Shown: positions 9,116-17,878 of the stretch, one piece after another
Layout: each line of letters begins with the position of its first letter
How positions within the stretch are numbered: the first letter of the stretch is position 1
Origin: Blattabacterium cuenoti
GTDB lineage: Bacteria; Bacteroidota; Bacteroidia; Flavobacteriales; Blattabacteriaceae
Reading direction: 5' to 3'
Assembly: GCF_014251795.1 (NCBI RefSeq)
Contig: NZ_CP059201.1
Coordinates: forward strand, 372,001 to 436,000
Length of the DNA: 64,000 nt
Notes under the pieces: generated by a model
Told to the model about the DNA's origin: nothing
Seen by the model: the letters and a program-made list of their open reading frames with translations, nothing else
Databases searched by the model: none
Translations under genes and position numbers: made by a program

Positions 9116-9970
9116 TTATATCATAAAATTAATAGGATCAGGAAAAGGACTATTATTTCTCATTTTTATTTCATTTTTTTGATATACTATAGAGAAAGGA
9201 GGAATACTTTTAGTAACCCAAACATTACCTCCAAGTACACTATCATGACCTATTATAGTATCTCCTCCTAAAACAGTCGCTCCTGCATATATTGTAACCT
9301 GATTTTCGATTGTAGGATGTCGTTTTATATTTGCTAATTTTTTATCTACATAAATAGCTCCCAATGTGACACCTTGATATATCTTGACTTTATCTCCAAT
9401 TTTTGTACTAGAACCTATAACTATTCCTGTTCCATGATCTATAGCAAAAGCTTTTCCTATTTTTGCAGATGCATGAATATCCACTCCAGTTTTACTGTGA
9501 GCATATTCCGTAATCAACCTTGGTAAAAGAGGGATTTTTTGAATCCATAATTGATGTGCAATTCTATATAATGCAATAGCAAAAAAACCAGGATAAGAAA
9601 AAAAAACCTCTTCTATTACTGTTGCTGCAGGATCAGATTTTAATATTGCATTTGCATCTATTACTAACATTTTATAAATATTAGGAATTTCTTTGAAAAA
9701 CACTTGAGCAAAGTGATCAGAATTTTTTTTATTTATATTTAATTCAATCAAGATTTCGTATAAAATTTTTTTTAATTCTTCGTAATTTTTTTTAAAAATA
9801 ATTATATCATTTAAAATTTCATGATTAGGAGTAAATAAAGTGTGAAATAATTTTTTCACAAAATATTCAGATTTTTTTTTATCAGGATAAATATTTTTAT
9901 TTTTATTATATTTAAATACAGTTGTTAAAAAATCTAACATTTGTTTTTTAATTTCATTGGATCTGATCAT
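9116..9970 (-). CDS. cysE: Serine O-acetyltransferase
   Basis: Transfers acetyl from acetyl-CoA to serine, the entry step of cysteine synthesis. It has 284 residues, with a helical N-terminal half and a C-terminal left-handed beta-helix of hexapeptide repeats (about residues 155-265). The motif DHGTGIVIG contains the conserved active-site His. It leads the cysE-cysK operon. Its ATG sits inside a hairpin (9969-9983), with the Shine-Dalgarno AGG three bases upstream, in an unusually structured 338-bp leader described separately. Confidence 0.94.
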   Translation of the reverse strand: MIRSNEIKKQMLDFLTTVFKYNKNKNIYPDKKKSEYFVKKLFHTLFTPNHEILNDIIIFKKNYEELKKILYEILIELNINKKNSDHFAQVFFKEIPNIYKMLVIDANAILKSDPAATVIEEVFFSYPGFFAIALYRIAHQLWIQKIPLLPRLITEYAHSKTGVDIHASAKIGKAFAIDHGTGIVIGSSTKIGDKVKIYQGVTLGAIYVDKKLANIKRHPTIENQVTIYAGATVLGGDTIIGHDSVLGGNVWVTKSIPPFSIVYQKNEIKMRNNSPFPDPINFMI

Positions 9971-9983
9971 CCTATTTTAGGAT
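9969..9983 (-). promoter_or_regulatory. Hairpin enclosing the cysE Shine-Dalgarno and start codon
   Basis: In the transcript the sequence AUCCUA-AAA-UAGGAU forms a 6-bp stem with a 3-nt loop whose 3' arm contains the only Shine-Dalgarno-like AGG and the A and U of the AUG. A competing 4-bp pairing is possible between GGAU and AUCC inside the coding start (9959-9972). This could tune cysE translation. It is seen directly as inverted repeats; function is inferred. Confidence 0.4.
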
Positions 9984-9984
9984 C

Positions 9985-10001
9985 ATGTAGACATTCTACA
10001 T
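9985..10001. repeat. 17-bp inverted repeat upstream of cysE
   Basis: ATGTAGA-CAT-TCTACAT is a perfect 7-bp inverted repeat with a 3-base centre, ending 15 bp before the cysE start codon. It may be a protein-binding operator or a second leader hairpin stacked on the one that covers the start. No known regulator is assigned. Confidence 0.45.
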
Positions 10002-10177
10002 TTGTTATCAAAAATATTTTTATGAATTTTCAAACTTGGAAATCAATATTTATTAATTTTTCAATTCTTATCAATGATTTCTACAAAAAAAAAAAATCTT
10101 AATTATAGTATAGATAGAATATTGCAACTATAAGATTGACACAAAACATAGTACTTTACCTTTTTACAAAAAAATAA

Positions 10178-10202
10178 AACCCTTTGAACATATCAAAGGG
10201 TT
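10178..10202 (-). terminator. Strong intrinsic terminator or attenuator in the cysE leader
   Basis: AACCCTTTGA at 10178-10187 and TCAAAGGGTT at 10193-10202 form a perfect 10-bp stem with a 5-nt loop. In the minus-strand transcript the stem is followed by a U-rich tract (TTATTTTTTTG, 10167-10177). The minus strand is therefore the terminated strand, and the only downstream gene is cysE. This suggests premature termination (attenuation) or the end of a small RNA. It is the best intrinsic terminator I can find in the window. Confidence 0.65.
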
Positions 10203-10240
10203 GACATATACATTAATACCCAACTAATGAATTCAAAAAA

Positions 10241-10248
10241 CAAATATA
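10241..10248 (-). promoter_or_regulatory. Bacteroidota-type -7 box, probable leader promoter of cysE
   Basis: TATATTTG on the minus strand matches the Bacteroidetes -7 consensus TAnnTTTG exactly. No convincing -33 TTG box is present at the usual spacing, which lowers confidence. A transcript starting about 6 bases downstream would meet the terminator hairpin after only 35 nt or so. Confidence 0.35.
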
Positions 10249-10308
10249 AGGATTTCTTTTTTTAAATTAAAAAAACATATTATATTATAACATCATAACA
10301 TCATATTC

Positions 10309-11553
10309 ATGAAAAACATGAAAAAAATAAAAGTCAACAATCCTATAGTAGAAATAGATGGAGATGAAATGGCTAGAGTTATATGGAAATACATAAAAAA
10401 AAATTTTATCTTACCTTATTTAGATATAAATATCATTTACTTTGATTTGGGAATTAAAAACCGAAACGTTACAAATGATCAAATAACTATAGATGCCGCT
10501 CATGCTATAAAAAAACATAATGTCGGAATTAAGTGCGCTACTATTACACCAGATGAAGAGAGAATGAAAGAATTTCATCTCAAAAAAATGTGGAAATCTC
10601 CAAATGGAACTATTAGAAATATTATTAATGGAACTGTTTTTAGAGAACCTATTATAGTAAAAAATATTCCTTGTTCTATTCCAAACTGGAAAAACCCTAT
10701 ATGTATAGCTAGACATGCTTATGCTGATCAATATCAGGCTGTTGATTTATTAATTAAAGAAAAAGGAAAATTATATATATCTTTTGTTCCAGATAATAAA
10801 AAGAATGAAATAATGAAGTTTGAAATCCATAATTTTATGGGGCCTGGTATTGCTATGGGCATGTACAATACAGATAAATCCATATATGGATTTGCTCGTT
10901 CTTGTTTTAACTATTCTATATATAGAAAATGGCCCCTTTTTTTATCAACAAAAAACACTATATTGAAAACATATGATGGTAGATTCAAAAGTATATTTCA
11001 AGAAATGTATGATAATGAATTTAAATCAAAATTTGAAAAATTACAGATTACTTATGAACATCGTTTAATTGATGATATGCTTGCAAAAGCTATTAAATCG
11101 AATGGAAAATTTATATGGGCTTGCAAAAATTATGATGGAGACTTACTATCTGATTGCATAGCTCAAGGTTTTAGTTCATTGGGAATGATGACTTCTGTTC
11201 TCCTTACTCCAGATGGAAAAACTTTAGAATCTGAAGCTGTTCATGGCACTATAACAAGACATTATAGATTGTATAAAAAAGGACAAAAAACATCAACAAA
11301 TCCTATTGGATCTATTTTTTCTTGGACTCGTGGTCTGAAACACCGTGCTATTTTAGATCAAAATACAGACTTAAAATTATTTTCAGAAAAAATGGAAAAA
11401 GCATGTATAGATTTTATAGAATCTGGAAAAATGACCAAAGATTTATTTCAAATATCTCATCAAAATAATAAAGAAAAAAACTATTTGGATACTAAAACCT
11501 TTATTAAAGAATTAAAAATATTTTTTGATAAAAAAATGAATGAAACAACATAA
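10309..11553 (+). CDS. icd: NADP-dependent isocitrate dehydrogenase (eukaryotic-type)
   Basis: Oxidatively decarboxylates isocitrate to 2-oxoglutarate, supplying NADPH and the carbon skeleton for glutamate. The 414 residues match the dimeric class also found in eukaryotes rather than the E. coli class. The start [13 protein letters not shown], the phosphate and substrate loop [16 protein letters not shown], and the NADP region HGTITRHYR are all recognisable. It is monocistronic on the plus strand between the cys and men clusters. A second ATG three codons in (10318) is an alternative start. Confidence 0.93.
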   Translation: MKNMKKIKVNNPIVEIDGDEMARVIWKYIKKNFILPYLDINIIYFDLGIKNRNVTNDQITIDAAHAIKKHNVGIKCATITPDEERMKEFHLKKMWKSPNGTIRNIINGTVFREPIIVKNIPCSIPNWKNPICIARHAYADQYQAVDLLIKEKGKLYISFVPDNKKNEIMKFEIHNFMGPGIAMGMYNTDKSIYGFARSCFNYSIYRKWPLFLSTKNTILKTYDGRFKSIFQEMYDNEFKSKFEKLQITYEHRLIDDMLAKAIKSNGKFIWACKNYDGDLLSDCIAQGFSSLGMMTSVLLTPDGKTLESEAVHGTITRHYRLYKKGQKTSTNPIGSIFSWTRGLKHRAILDQNTDLKLFSEKMEKACIDFIESGKMTKDLFQISHQNNKEKNYLDTKTFIKELKIFFDKKMNETT

Positions 11554-11557
11554 TATA

Positions 11558-12601
11558 TTATTCTGTTTTGATCAGATTTCTTATAATCTCTTTTCTTTTA
11601 AATTTATCCAATAAATTTTCTGCGAAATGAGATACGAAAAAAATATTCTTTGGTTTATAAAATTTTCCATAACCACTAAAAATCTTATCTGGAATTTTCA
11701 ATGTAAAAGAATTTCCTTCAACAACCAATATGATTTTTTCTCCTAAAATCTTATCTGGAATTGAAGATATGAAAAATCGTTTATTATAAGGAATGAGATA
11801 ACTGATTTTTTTTTCTATTAGTTCAGGAATAATTTTAATTCCTCCACTATTGATTATATTGTCATATCTACCTATCCAATTGAATGTTTTTTTAGATATC
11901 ATATGAACAATATCATTTGTTTGTATAAATGAATTCATAGAATTTTGACAAAAAATTCCTAAACAATTTCTATTATCCACAGTCAGAGAAATATCTTGAA
12001 ATGCTTCATAAAAAGCAGATTTATTTGGTCCATTAATTTTTTTTATAGCTACATGACCTGATGTTTCAGTCATCCCATAAGTAGCATAACAAGTAGTTGA
12101 AATATTTTGTAATTTTTTTTCCAAAAAATTTGATATTGAAGATCCTCCTATTAAAATTATTTTAATATTGTTTAAGTATTTTAAACTGAAAAAAACTTGC
12201 ATAGGAACCATTGAGGTTATGTCAAAACGTTCTTTAATATTTTTTAAAGGATTAGATGACGGAGGTACACAATATATTTTCCATTTAAAAATAATAGCAC
12301 GTACTAAAAACATTTTAGCAGCTATAAAATCTGAAGATAAGCATAATAATCCTTTAATTCCTTCTTTTTTAAGTTTTAAAAATTCTACAGTTTTGATAGC
12401 TCTTTCTAACATATGTTGTTTATGCAAACAAATAATTTTAGGAATCCCTGTTGATCCAGAAGTTAACGAAGATATGATAGGTTGATCATCATACCAATTT
12501 TTTAAAAATGAAAAAATAGCCTTTTTCCAATAATCATCATTTTTATTTTTCAAAAAAAAGAAAGAAGTCCGTATATTTTTGGAGGAAAAATCTATCCACA
12601 T
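11558..12601 (-). CDS. menE: O-succinylbenzoate--CoA ligase
   Basis: Adenylate-forming enzyme that activates 2-succinylbenzoate with CoA in menaquinone synthesis. The AMP-binding P-loop SLTSGSTGIPK is at residues 45-55, with YGMTETSG (ATP/adenine motif) and GRYDNIINSGG later. The 347 residues make it a compact member with a short N-terminus, as usual for Bacteroidota MenE. It is the last gene of the men cluster and overlaps the end of menC by 10 bp, suggesting translational coupling. It converges on icd with only 4 bp between. Confidence 0.9.
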   Translation of the reverse strand: MWIDFSSKNIRTSFFFLKNKNDDYWKKAIFSFLKNWYDDQPIISSLTSGSTGIPKIICLHKQHMLERAIKTVEFLKLKKEGIKGLLCLSSDFIAAKMFLVRAIIFKWKIYCVPPSSNPLKNIKERFDITSMVPMQVFFSLKYLNNIKIILIGGSSISNFLEKKLQNISTTCYATYGMTETSGHVAIKKINGPNKSAFYEAFQDISLTVDNRNCLGIFCQNSMNSFIQTNDIVHMISKKTFNWIGRYDNIINSGGIKIIPELIEKKISYLIPYNKRFFISSIPDKILGEKIILVVEGNSFTLKIPDKIFSGYGKFYKPKNIFFVSHFAENLLDKFKRKEIIRNLIKTE

Positions 12602-13716
12602 TTATTTAATAATGTTTTTATTCTCCATTTTATAAATGGATTATACCAAATAAAACCTTTTTTAATTTCTAAAGGAGAAATCCAATTTTTTACGTATAAA
12701 ATACCAGTATTTAATCCATGTGTATTCCAATTTTTATATTTATTTTGCATAATAAAAGTCCACTGAGCAATAGCATTAATTCCAATATTACTTTCCAAAG
12801 AAGAACTGATATACCATTTTATTTTTCTTTTGATAGCTTCTATTATCCATTCTTCAGATCCATGATATCCTCCATTGACACTGGGTTTTAATGTAATATA
12901 TTGAGGTTTAATAATGTCTAATAATTTTTGTTTTTCTTTCAATATATTAATATTTGCTAATTCTTCATCTAATGCTATAGGTAATTCAGATTTTTCACAT
13001 ATTTTTGACATACATTTCCAATTTCCAGATGATATAGGTTGTTCCATTAAATCAATTATATCCAAATCTGAAAATTGATTTAAATAATATAAAGCTTTCT
13101 GAATATTTTCAAAACAACCATTTGCATCTATACGTACTTTTATAAAAGGATATTTTTTCTTTATTTCTTTTAATAATAAATACTGATTTTTAAAAGAATC
13201 TGTATTTATTTTCATTTTTATGAATGAAAAACCTTTAATAATTTTACTTTCTAATTCTTTTATTGCATATTTTTTATTATTAAAAGAATTTAGCCACATT
13301 AAACCATTTATAGCAATTCCTTTTTTTCCACAAGTGAATTCAGAATTATATAATATAGGAAATTTATTTTCTAAACTTATAAAAGCTTGTTCTAATCCAA
13401 ATAAAATTGATGGATATGAGATATATTTGTGATAATAATATGCTTTTGTTTTTTTTAAAAAAAGAACTTTCTTGGAAAGATTTTTTAGTTCTATTTCAAA
13501 TTTTCTTATATTTTTTAAAGCATATTTATCTAATATTGGATTACATTCTCCTATTCCTATTTGATCATTCTTTTTTAATATAATAAACCATATATTGTTA
13601 TTTTGAAATATTCTGTTGGAATTAAATATTTTGTTTTTAAAAAAAAATGTTCGTTTTTTTAAAAATAAATTAAACTCTATACCCCTGTTTGGATTCATAT
13701 TCATTTGATTAAACAT
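12592..13716 (-). CDS. menC: o-Succinylbenzoate synthase
   Basis: Enolase-superfamily dehydratase making 2-succinylbenzoate from SHCHC. The superfamily residues are all present: KMK (K167/K169), D197 in RIDANG, E225 in MEQP, D250 in ALDEE, and K277 in LKPS. Length is 374 residues. The N-terminus is uncertain because Met5 and Met7 are also possible. It overlaps the upstream MBL-fold gene by 8 bp and menE by 10 bp, fitting a tightly coupled operon. Confidence 0.9.
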   Translation of the reverse strand: MFNQMNMNPNRGIEFNLFLKKRTFFFKNKIFNSNRIFQNNNIWFIILKKNDQIGIGECNPILDKYALKNIRKFEIELKNLSKKVLFLKKTKAYYYHKYISYPSILFGLEQAFISLENKFPILYNSEFTCGKKGIAINGLMWLNSFNNKKYAIKELESKIIKGFSFIKMKINTDSFKNQYLLLKEIKKKYPFIKVRIDANGCFENIQKALYYLNQFSDLDIIDLMEQPISSGNWKCMSKICEKSELPIALDEELANINILKEKQKLLDIIKPQYITLKPSVNGGYHGSEEWIIEAIKRKIKWYISSSLESNIGINAIAQWTFIMQNKYKNWNTHGLNTGILYVKNWISPLEIKKGFIWYNPFIKWRIKTLLNKCG

Positions 13717-14395
13717 GTATAGTTTTTCCTTTTTCTAATAAAATCAGTTCTTTTCCTTTTTCAAAAAATTTTCTTTTCGCTTGTTTTTTATTAATTTTAA
13801 TATCTTCAAAAGTATCATAATGAACTCCTAATATTTTTTCACATTTTAAAAAATCTGAAGCAATCAAAGCTTCTTCTACATCCATAGTATATTTTCCCCC
13901 TATTGGTAATATAGATAGTTTTAAATTTCCAAAACTTGGAATAATACTCATTTCATATATCACAGATGTATCTCCTGATATATATAAATTTCCTTCATCT
14001 GTATGTAAAAGAAAACCTCCTGGATTTCCTCCATAAGTTCCATCATAAAAAGCACTAGAATGAGCGGCCCAAACATATTTTAATTTTCCAAAAGGAAAAG
14101 ATATGAAAGAACCATAATTCATTCCATATGTTTTTATTCCTTTTTTATTAAAATAATTAGATATTTCATAATTAGAGATCACTAAAATATTATTAAATTT
14201 ATGCGAAAACAATTCTACATCACATACATGATCATAATGCGCATGAGTCAATAAAATATAATCTATTTTTTGAAAAAAATTTAAGAAATTTGTATTTCTA
14301 AAAATAGGATTTCCTGAAAAAAAAGGATCAATTAATAATAATTTGTCATGTATCTCTAACATACATGTACTGTGAGAAAAAAAAATAACTTTCAT
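13709..14395 (-). CDS. UPF0173-type metal-dependent hydrolase (MBL fold)
   Basis: Metallo-beta-lactamase-fold protein. The zinc-binding motif THAHYDH is clear, and SGDTS with a late HYDTF supply further ligands. I chose the internal start (228 aa, beginning MKVIFFSHSTC). The longer frame to 14416 would overlap menA and adds only residues unlike the family. Substrate unknown. Its place between menA and menC is a common Bacteroidota arrangement, so a role linked to menaquinone is possible but unproven. Confidence 0.8.
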   Translation of the reverse strand: MKVIFFSHSTCMLEIHDKLLLIDPFFSGNPIFRNTNFLNFFQKIDYILLTHAHYDHVCDVELFSHKFNNILVISNYEISNYFNKKGIKTYGMNYGSFISFPFGKLKYVWAAHSSAFYDGTYGGNPGGFLLHTDEGNLYISGDTSVIYEMSIIPSFGNLKLSILPIGGKYTMDVEEALIASDFLKCEKILGVHYDTFEDIKINKKQAKRKFFEKGKELILLEKGKTIHV

Positions 14396-14399
14396 AAAA

Positions 14400-15320
14400 C
14401 TATAATATAAAACCAATTTCTATACTAAATCCATATAAAAGAATCAGTACAATTAATTTTTTTAATTCTAAATTAAATAATTTATTTTCTTTAATAAAAA
14501 TTATTCTTTTAATATGTAATATTAAAAAAATAACAATAAAAATAAAGAAAAACCATTGATAAATAACTTTATTATTTTTTTTATTTAAAAAGATAAAACA
14601 TGCTCCTAAAAATATTGATGTTAATATAATGCATATATGATATAATTTTGCATACTTTATACCTAACCATACAGGTATAGTATATTTTCCACTTTTGGAG
14701 TCATTATCTAAATCTCTCATATTATTCACATTCAAAACACCAATATTTAGAAAACCTATAGATAAAGAAAGAAGAAATATATCCATACTCAAAGTTTGAG
14801 TATATAAAAAATAACTTCCTACTACCGATAGAATTCCAAAAAAAATCATAACAGACAAATCACCCATTCCTACTTTATAACCATAAGGATGTGGTCCTAC
14901 AGAATATTTTATTGAACTATATATACATATAAAAATTCCTATAAAATATATAAAAAAGGTAAAAAAACTATTCCATAATATAGTTTTATAAAGCAATAAC
15001 AATCCTGAAATAGAAGATAAAACAGAAAATATATATATAGCTTTTTTCATTTCTGATAAAGAAATAAAACCATATTGAATTGTTCTTTTAGGTCCTATTC
15101 GTTGAAAATTATCTACTCCAGATATACTATCTCCATAATCATTTGAAAAATTTGCCAATATTTGTAATAATAAAGCAGTTAAAACACATAGAAAATAAAC
15201 AGAAAAATCTACATTCGTTCTATTTCTAGATATAACAAAACTTAAAGTTATTCCAGAAAAAGATAAAGGTAAAGTATAAATACGAGCTGCATAAATCCAA
15301 TATTGAATTTTCATATTCAT
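14400..15320 (-). CDS. menA: 1,4-dihydroxy-2-naphthoate polyprenyltransferase
   Basis: UbiA-family membrane enzyme that attaches the isoprenoid tail to dihydroxynaphthoate. Two Asp-rich motifs bind the prenyl diphosphate: [15 protein letters not shown] in the first third and [14 protein letters not shown] in the middle. Several hydrophobic helices fill the remaining sequence (306 aa). It overlaps menB by 4 bp (ATGA), so the two are coupled. UbiA-family enzymes for other quinones are unlikely given the men context. Confidence 0.92.
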   Translation of the reverse strand: MNMKIQYWIYAARIYTLPLSFSGITLSFVISRNRTNVDFSVYFLCVLTALLLQILANFSNDYGDSISGVDNFQRIGPKRTIQYGFISLSEMKKAIYIFSVLSSISGLLLLYKTILWNSFFTFFIYFIGIFICIYSSIKYSVGPHPYGYKVGMGDLSVMIFFGILSVVGSYFLYTQTLSMDIFLLSLSIGFLNIGVLNVNNMRDLDNDSKSGKYTIPVWLGIKYAKLYHICIILTSIFLGACFIFLNKKNNKVIYQWFFFIFIVIFLILHIKRIIFIKENKLFNLELKKLIVLILLYGFSIEIGFIL

Positions 15321-16147
15321 AAAAATTTTGGAAATTTTTTAAAATTAGGGGATCTTTTTTCTAAAAAAGCTTTCTTTCCTTCTTGAGATTCTTCCATTAA
15401 ATAAAACATTAAAGTAGCATCTCCTGCTAATTGCATCAGTCCATGTTGTCCATCCAATTCTGCATTTAAACAACGCTTAATCATCCTTAAAGACATAGGA
15501 CTTCTTTTTTGCATGATTTTACACCATTTTATAGTTTCTGCCTCCAATTCTTCTTTTTTTACAACTTTATTAATCAATCCCATTTTCATAGCTTCTTTAG
15601 CTGTATATTCTTGACATAAAAACCACATTTCCCGTGTCTTTTTCTGTCCAATATGACGAGCTAAATATGAACATCCAAATCCTCCATCAAAAGAACCAAC
15701 TTTTGGTCCTACCTGACTAAAAATAGCATTATCAGAAGCTATAGTTAAATCACAGACAACATGCAAAACATGCCCCCCTCCTACTGCATAACCATTAACC
15801 ATAGCTATAACCGGTTTAGGTATTTCTCTTATTTTTTTATAAAAATCTAAAATATTTAATCTTGGATTTCCATTTTTATCTAAATATCCACCCATACCTC
15901 TTGTAGTTTGATCTCCTCCAGAACAAAAAGATTTTTCTCCAGATCCAGTTATAATTAATACATCTATATCACTTCTATTTATGCATATATTTATAGCGTC
16001 TATCATTTCATTGACTGTTTCAACACGAAAAGCATTATGACACCATGGTCTATTAATTTCTATTTTAGAAATACCTTCTCCAAAAAAGAATAAAATGTCT
16101 TCATATTTTTTAATTGGAATCCAATCTATAACATGATCCATAATCAA
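15317..16147 (-). CDS. menB: 1,4-dihydroxy-2-naphthoyl-CoA synthase
   Basis: Crotonase-fold enzyme that closes the second ring of the naphthoquinone from succinylbenzoyl-CoA. The 276 residues are typical. CSGGDQ, the oxyanion-hole region [11 protein letters not shown], and the MenB-specific [14 protein letters not shown] are present. It is the first gene of the men run here; menD and menF are not in the window. Only 59 bp separate it from the divergent membrane-protein gene, and I see no convincing promoter box in that gap. Confidence 0.95.
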   Translation of the reverse strand: MIMDHVIDWIPIKKYEDILFFFGEGISKIEINRPWCHNAFRVETVNEMIDAINICINRSDIDVLIITGSGEKSFCSGGDQTTRGMGGYLDKNGNPRLNILDFYKKIREIPKPVIAMVNGYAVGGGHVLHVVCDLTIASDNAIFSQVGPKVGSFDGGFGCSYLARHIGQKKTREMWFLCQEYTAKEAMKMGLINKVVKKEELEAETIKWCKIMQKRSPMSLRMIKRCLNAELDGQHGLMQLAGDATLMFYLMEESQEGKKAFLEKRSPNFKKFPKFL

Positions 16148-16206
16148 AAAATTAAAAATTGATATTTACTTTTACAAAATAACAAAAAAAAAGATTCTAT
16201 TATGTT

Positions 16207-16617
16207 ATGTTCCGTAATGTTTTATCTATATCTATAGGAATTTTAATAAGTATCATAGAAATATTTTATGCAATTAAGATTGTAAAAAAATATTTTGAAA
16301 AAATAAGATTGATACCATTAAAACAATTCAAATATATCTTAATTAAAGCGCCTACTGAATTTTTCATTTTTTTAATTTTCATTTATGCTTTTAGTGCTTT
16401 ATTAGGAGGATTAATCACTGCTTTTTTTTCAAAAAATGCAAAAAAAGCTTATGCTATATTAACAGGTTTTATTTTATTTATTATGATACTATTTCATATG
16501 TTTTTTTATCCATTTCCATTATGGTTCAAAATAATAATTTTACCTATTTTTTTCTTTTTTTCATATATAGGAGGAAACTTTATAGAATTATTGCAAAGAA
16601 AAAAATGGATAAATTAA
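16207..16617 (+). CDS. Small four-helix membrane protein, function unknown
   Basis: A 136-residue, strongly hydrophobic protein with four predicted membrane helices at about residues 3-24, 50-77, 81-105 and 107-130. I do not recognise a family. It is the only plus-strand gene between icd and dnaK, and its last 30 bp overlap the 3' end of nhaD on the other strand. Reading-frame integrity in such a compact genome argues that it is real. Similar small uncharacterised membrane proteins occur in flavobacteria. Confidence 0.65.
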   Translation: MFRNVLSISIGILISIIEIFYAIKIVKKYFEKIRLIPLKQFKYILIKAPTEFFIFLIFIYAFSALLGGLITAFFSKNAKKAYAILTGFILFIMILFHMFFYPFPLWFKIIILPIFFFFSYIGGNFIELLQRKKWIN

Positions 16618-17853
16618 TAGATAAATAAATCCAGATATATATCCCATTAAAGCAATCCAACTAATTTTTTTTAAATACCAAAAAAAATCTATTTTTTCCA
16701 TACTCATAGCTGCTACACCTGCCGCGGATCCTATCAAAAAGATACTTCCTCCTGTTCCAGAAACATAAGCTATAAAATGCCATAAGTCATGATTTATAGG
16801 ATAAGAAAACATAGATATGGTAGCAGCTACTAAAGGAACGTTATCTATAATAGAAGAGATTAATCCAAATAAAAAAGTTGTAATCTTCCACGTATAAACA
16901 GTTTCATTGATCCAATGAGATAAAGTATATAATATCCCCATGGATTCTAAAGAAGAAACAGAAAGTAAAATTCCTAAAAAAAATAAAATACTAGATATAT
17001 CGATTTTTTTTAGCGTATCATTTAATATAGATTTTGATCTATATTTTTTAGATACTATGAGAAGCATAATACTTAGAGAAAACATCATTCCCATATATGG
17101 AGGAATTCCTATTATAGTTTTCAAAACTGGAACAAGTAACATTAAAAATAAACCTATTTTTAACATAAAAAAACCTCTATTGAGAGAATCAAGATTATTA
17201 TTTTTTTCTATTTGAATAGATCCATTAAAAATAGGCATATAAGATGCTATTAAAGTAGAAATAACCATACATAATATAGATGGTATCAATATTTTTTTTA
17301 AGAGATGAATTGTAGTTACTTTATTAGAAATCCATAACATGGTTGTAGTTATGTCCCCAATAGGAGACCAAACTCCTCCTGCATTAGCAGATATAATGAT
17401 TAATCCTAAATAATATAAACGATCTTTATAATTTGATACGGTTTTTCTCAATAAAGAAATTAAAACCATAGTAGCTGTCAGATTATCTATTATAGCAGAT
17501 AATAAAAAAGAAATTATACTTATAATCCATAAAAACTTACGTTTTGTACTTGTAAAAAATAATTCTTTTAGAGCTTCGAATCCAGAATACTTTTCAATAA
17601 TAGCAATAATAGACATAGCTCCAATAAGAAAAAAAACAATTTCAGATGCTTTTCCTAAATGAAATAATAATAAATGCTTGGGATCTTCTTTTGGAATTAA
17701 ATGTTGATCTAGTTCATAAACAGGAAGATTAAAAAATATAATCAAAGACCAACAAATAGTAGCCATTAAAATAGATGAAATAACTTTATTTATAGAAAAT
17801 AAATTCTCAAAAGTAATTAATAAATATCCAAAGATAAAAATTAAAATTACCAT
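16588..17853 (-). CDS. nhaD: Na+/H+ antiporter, NhaD family
   Basis: Polytopic membrane protein of 421 residues in the ion-transporter superfamily. NhaD-type motifs are present: IIDNLTATMVLISL in the first half, NAGGVWSPIGDITTTM in the middle and IDNVPLVAA in the second half, with the paired Asp/Asn segments thought to carry Na+. It exports Na+ in exchange for H+. It lies 25 bp after eno at the far end of the ribosomal block, so it may be expressed by read-through. The 3' end overlaps the small membrane-protein gene. Confidence 0.88.
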   Translation of the reverse strand: MVILIFIFGYLLITFENLFSINKVISSILMATICWSLIIFFNLPVYELDQHLIPKEDPKHLLLFHLGKASEIVFFLIGAMSIIAIIEKYSGFEALKELFFTSTKRKFLWIISIISFLLSAIIDNLTATMVLISLLRKTVSNYKDRLYYLGLIIISANAGGVWSPIGDITTTMLWISNKVTTIHLLKKILIPSILCMVISTLIASYMPIFNGSIQIEKNNNLDSLNRGFFMLKIGLFLMLLVPVLKTIIGIPPYMGMMFSLSIMLLIVSKKYRSKSILNDTLKKIDISSILFFLGILLSVSSLESMGILYTLSHWINETVYTWKITTFLFGLISSIIDNVPLVAATISMFSYPINHDLWHFIAYVSGTGGSIFLIGSAAGVAAMSMEKIDFFWYLKKISWIALMGYISGFIYLLIYPFFSLQ

Positions 17854-17878
17854 TGATTTTTATACTCTAATAAAATAT

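Larger units (their letters stand above)
9971..10308. other. Divergent cysE/icd intergenic region
   Basis: At 338 bp this is the longest gap in the window. Reading leftward toward cysE it holds a promoter-like TATATTTG (10241-10248), a strong terminator hairpin (10178-10202), a run of 12 A on the plus strand (10085-10096), an inverted repeat (9985-10001) and a start-codon hairpin (9969-9983). Reading rightward, a TTGACA at 10201-10206 could serve icd, but no matching -7 box is clear. I find no protein-coding gene. Confidence 0.5.
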
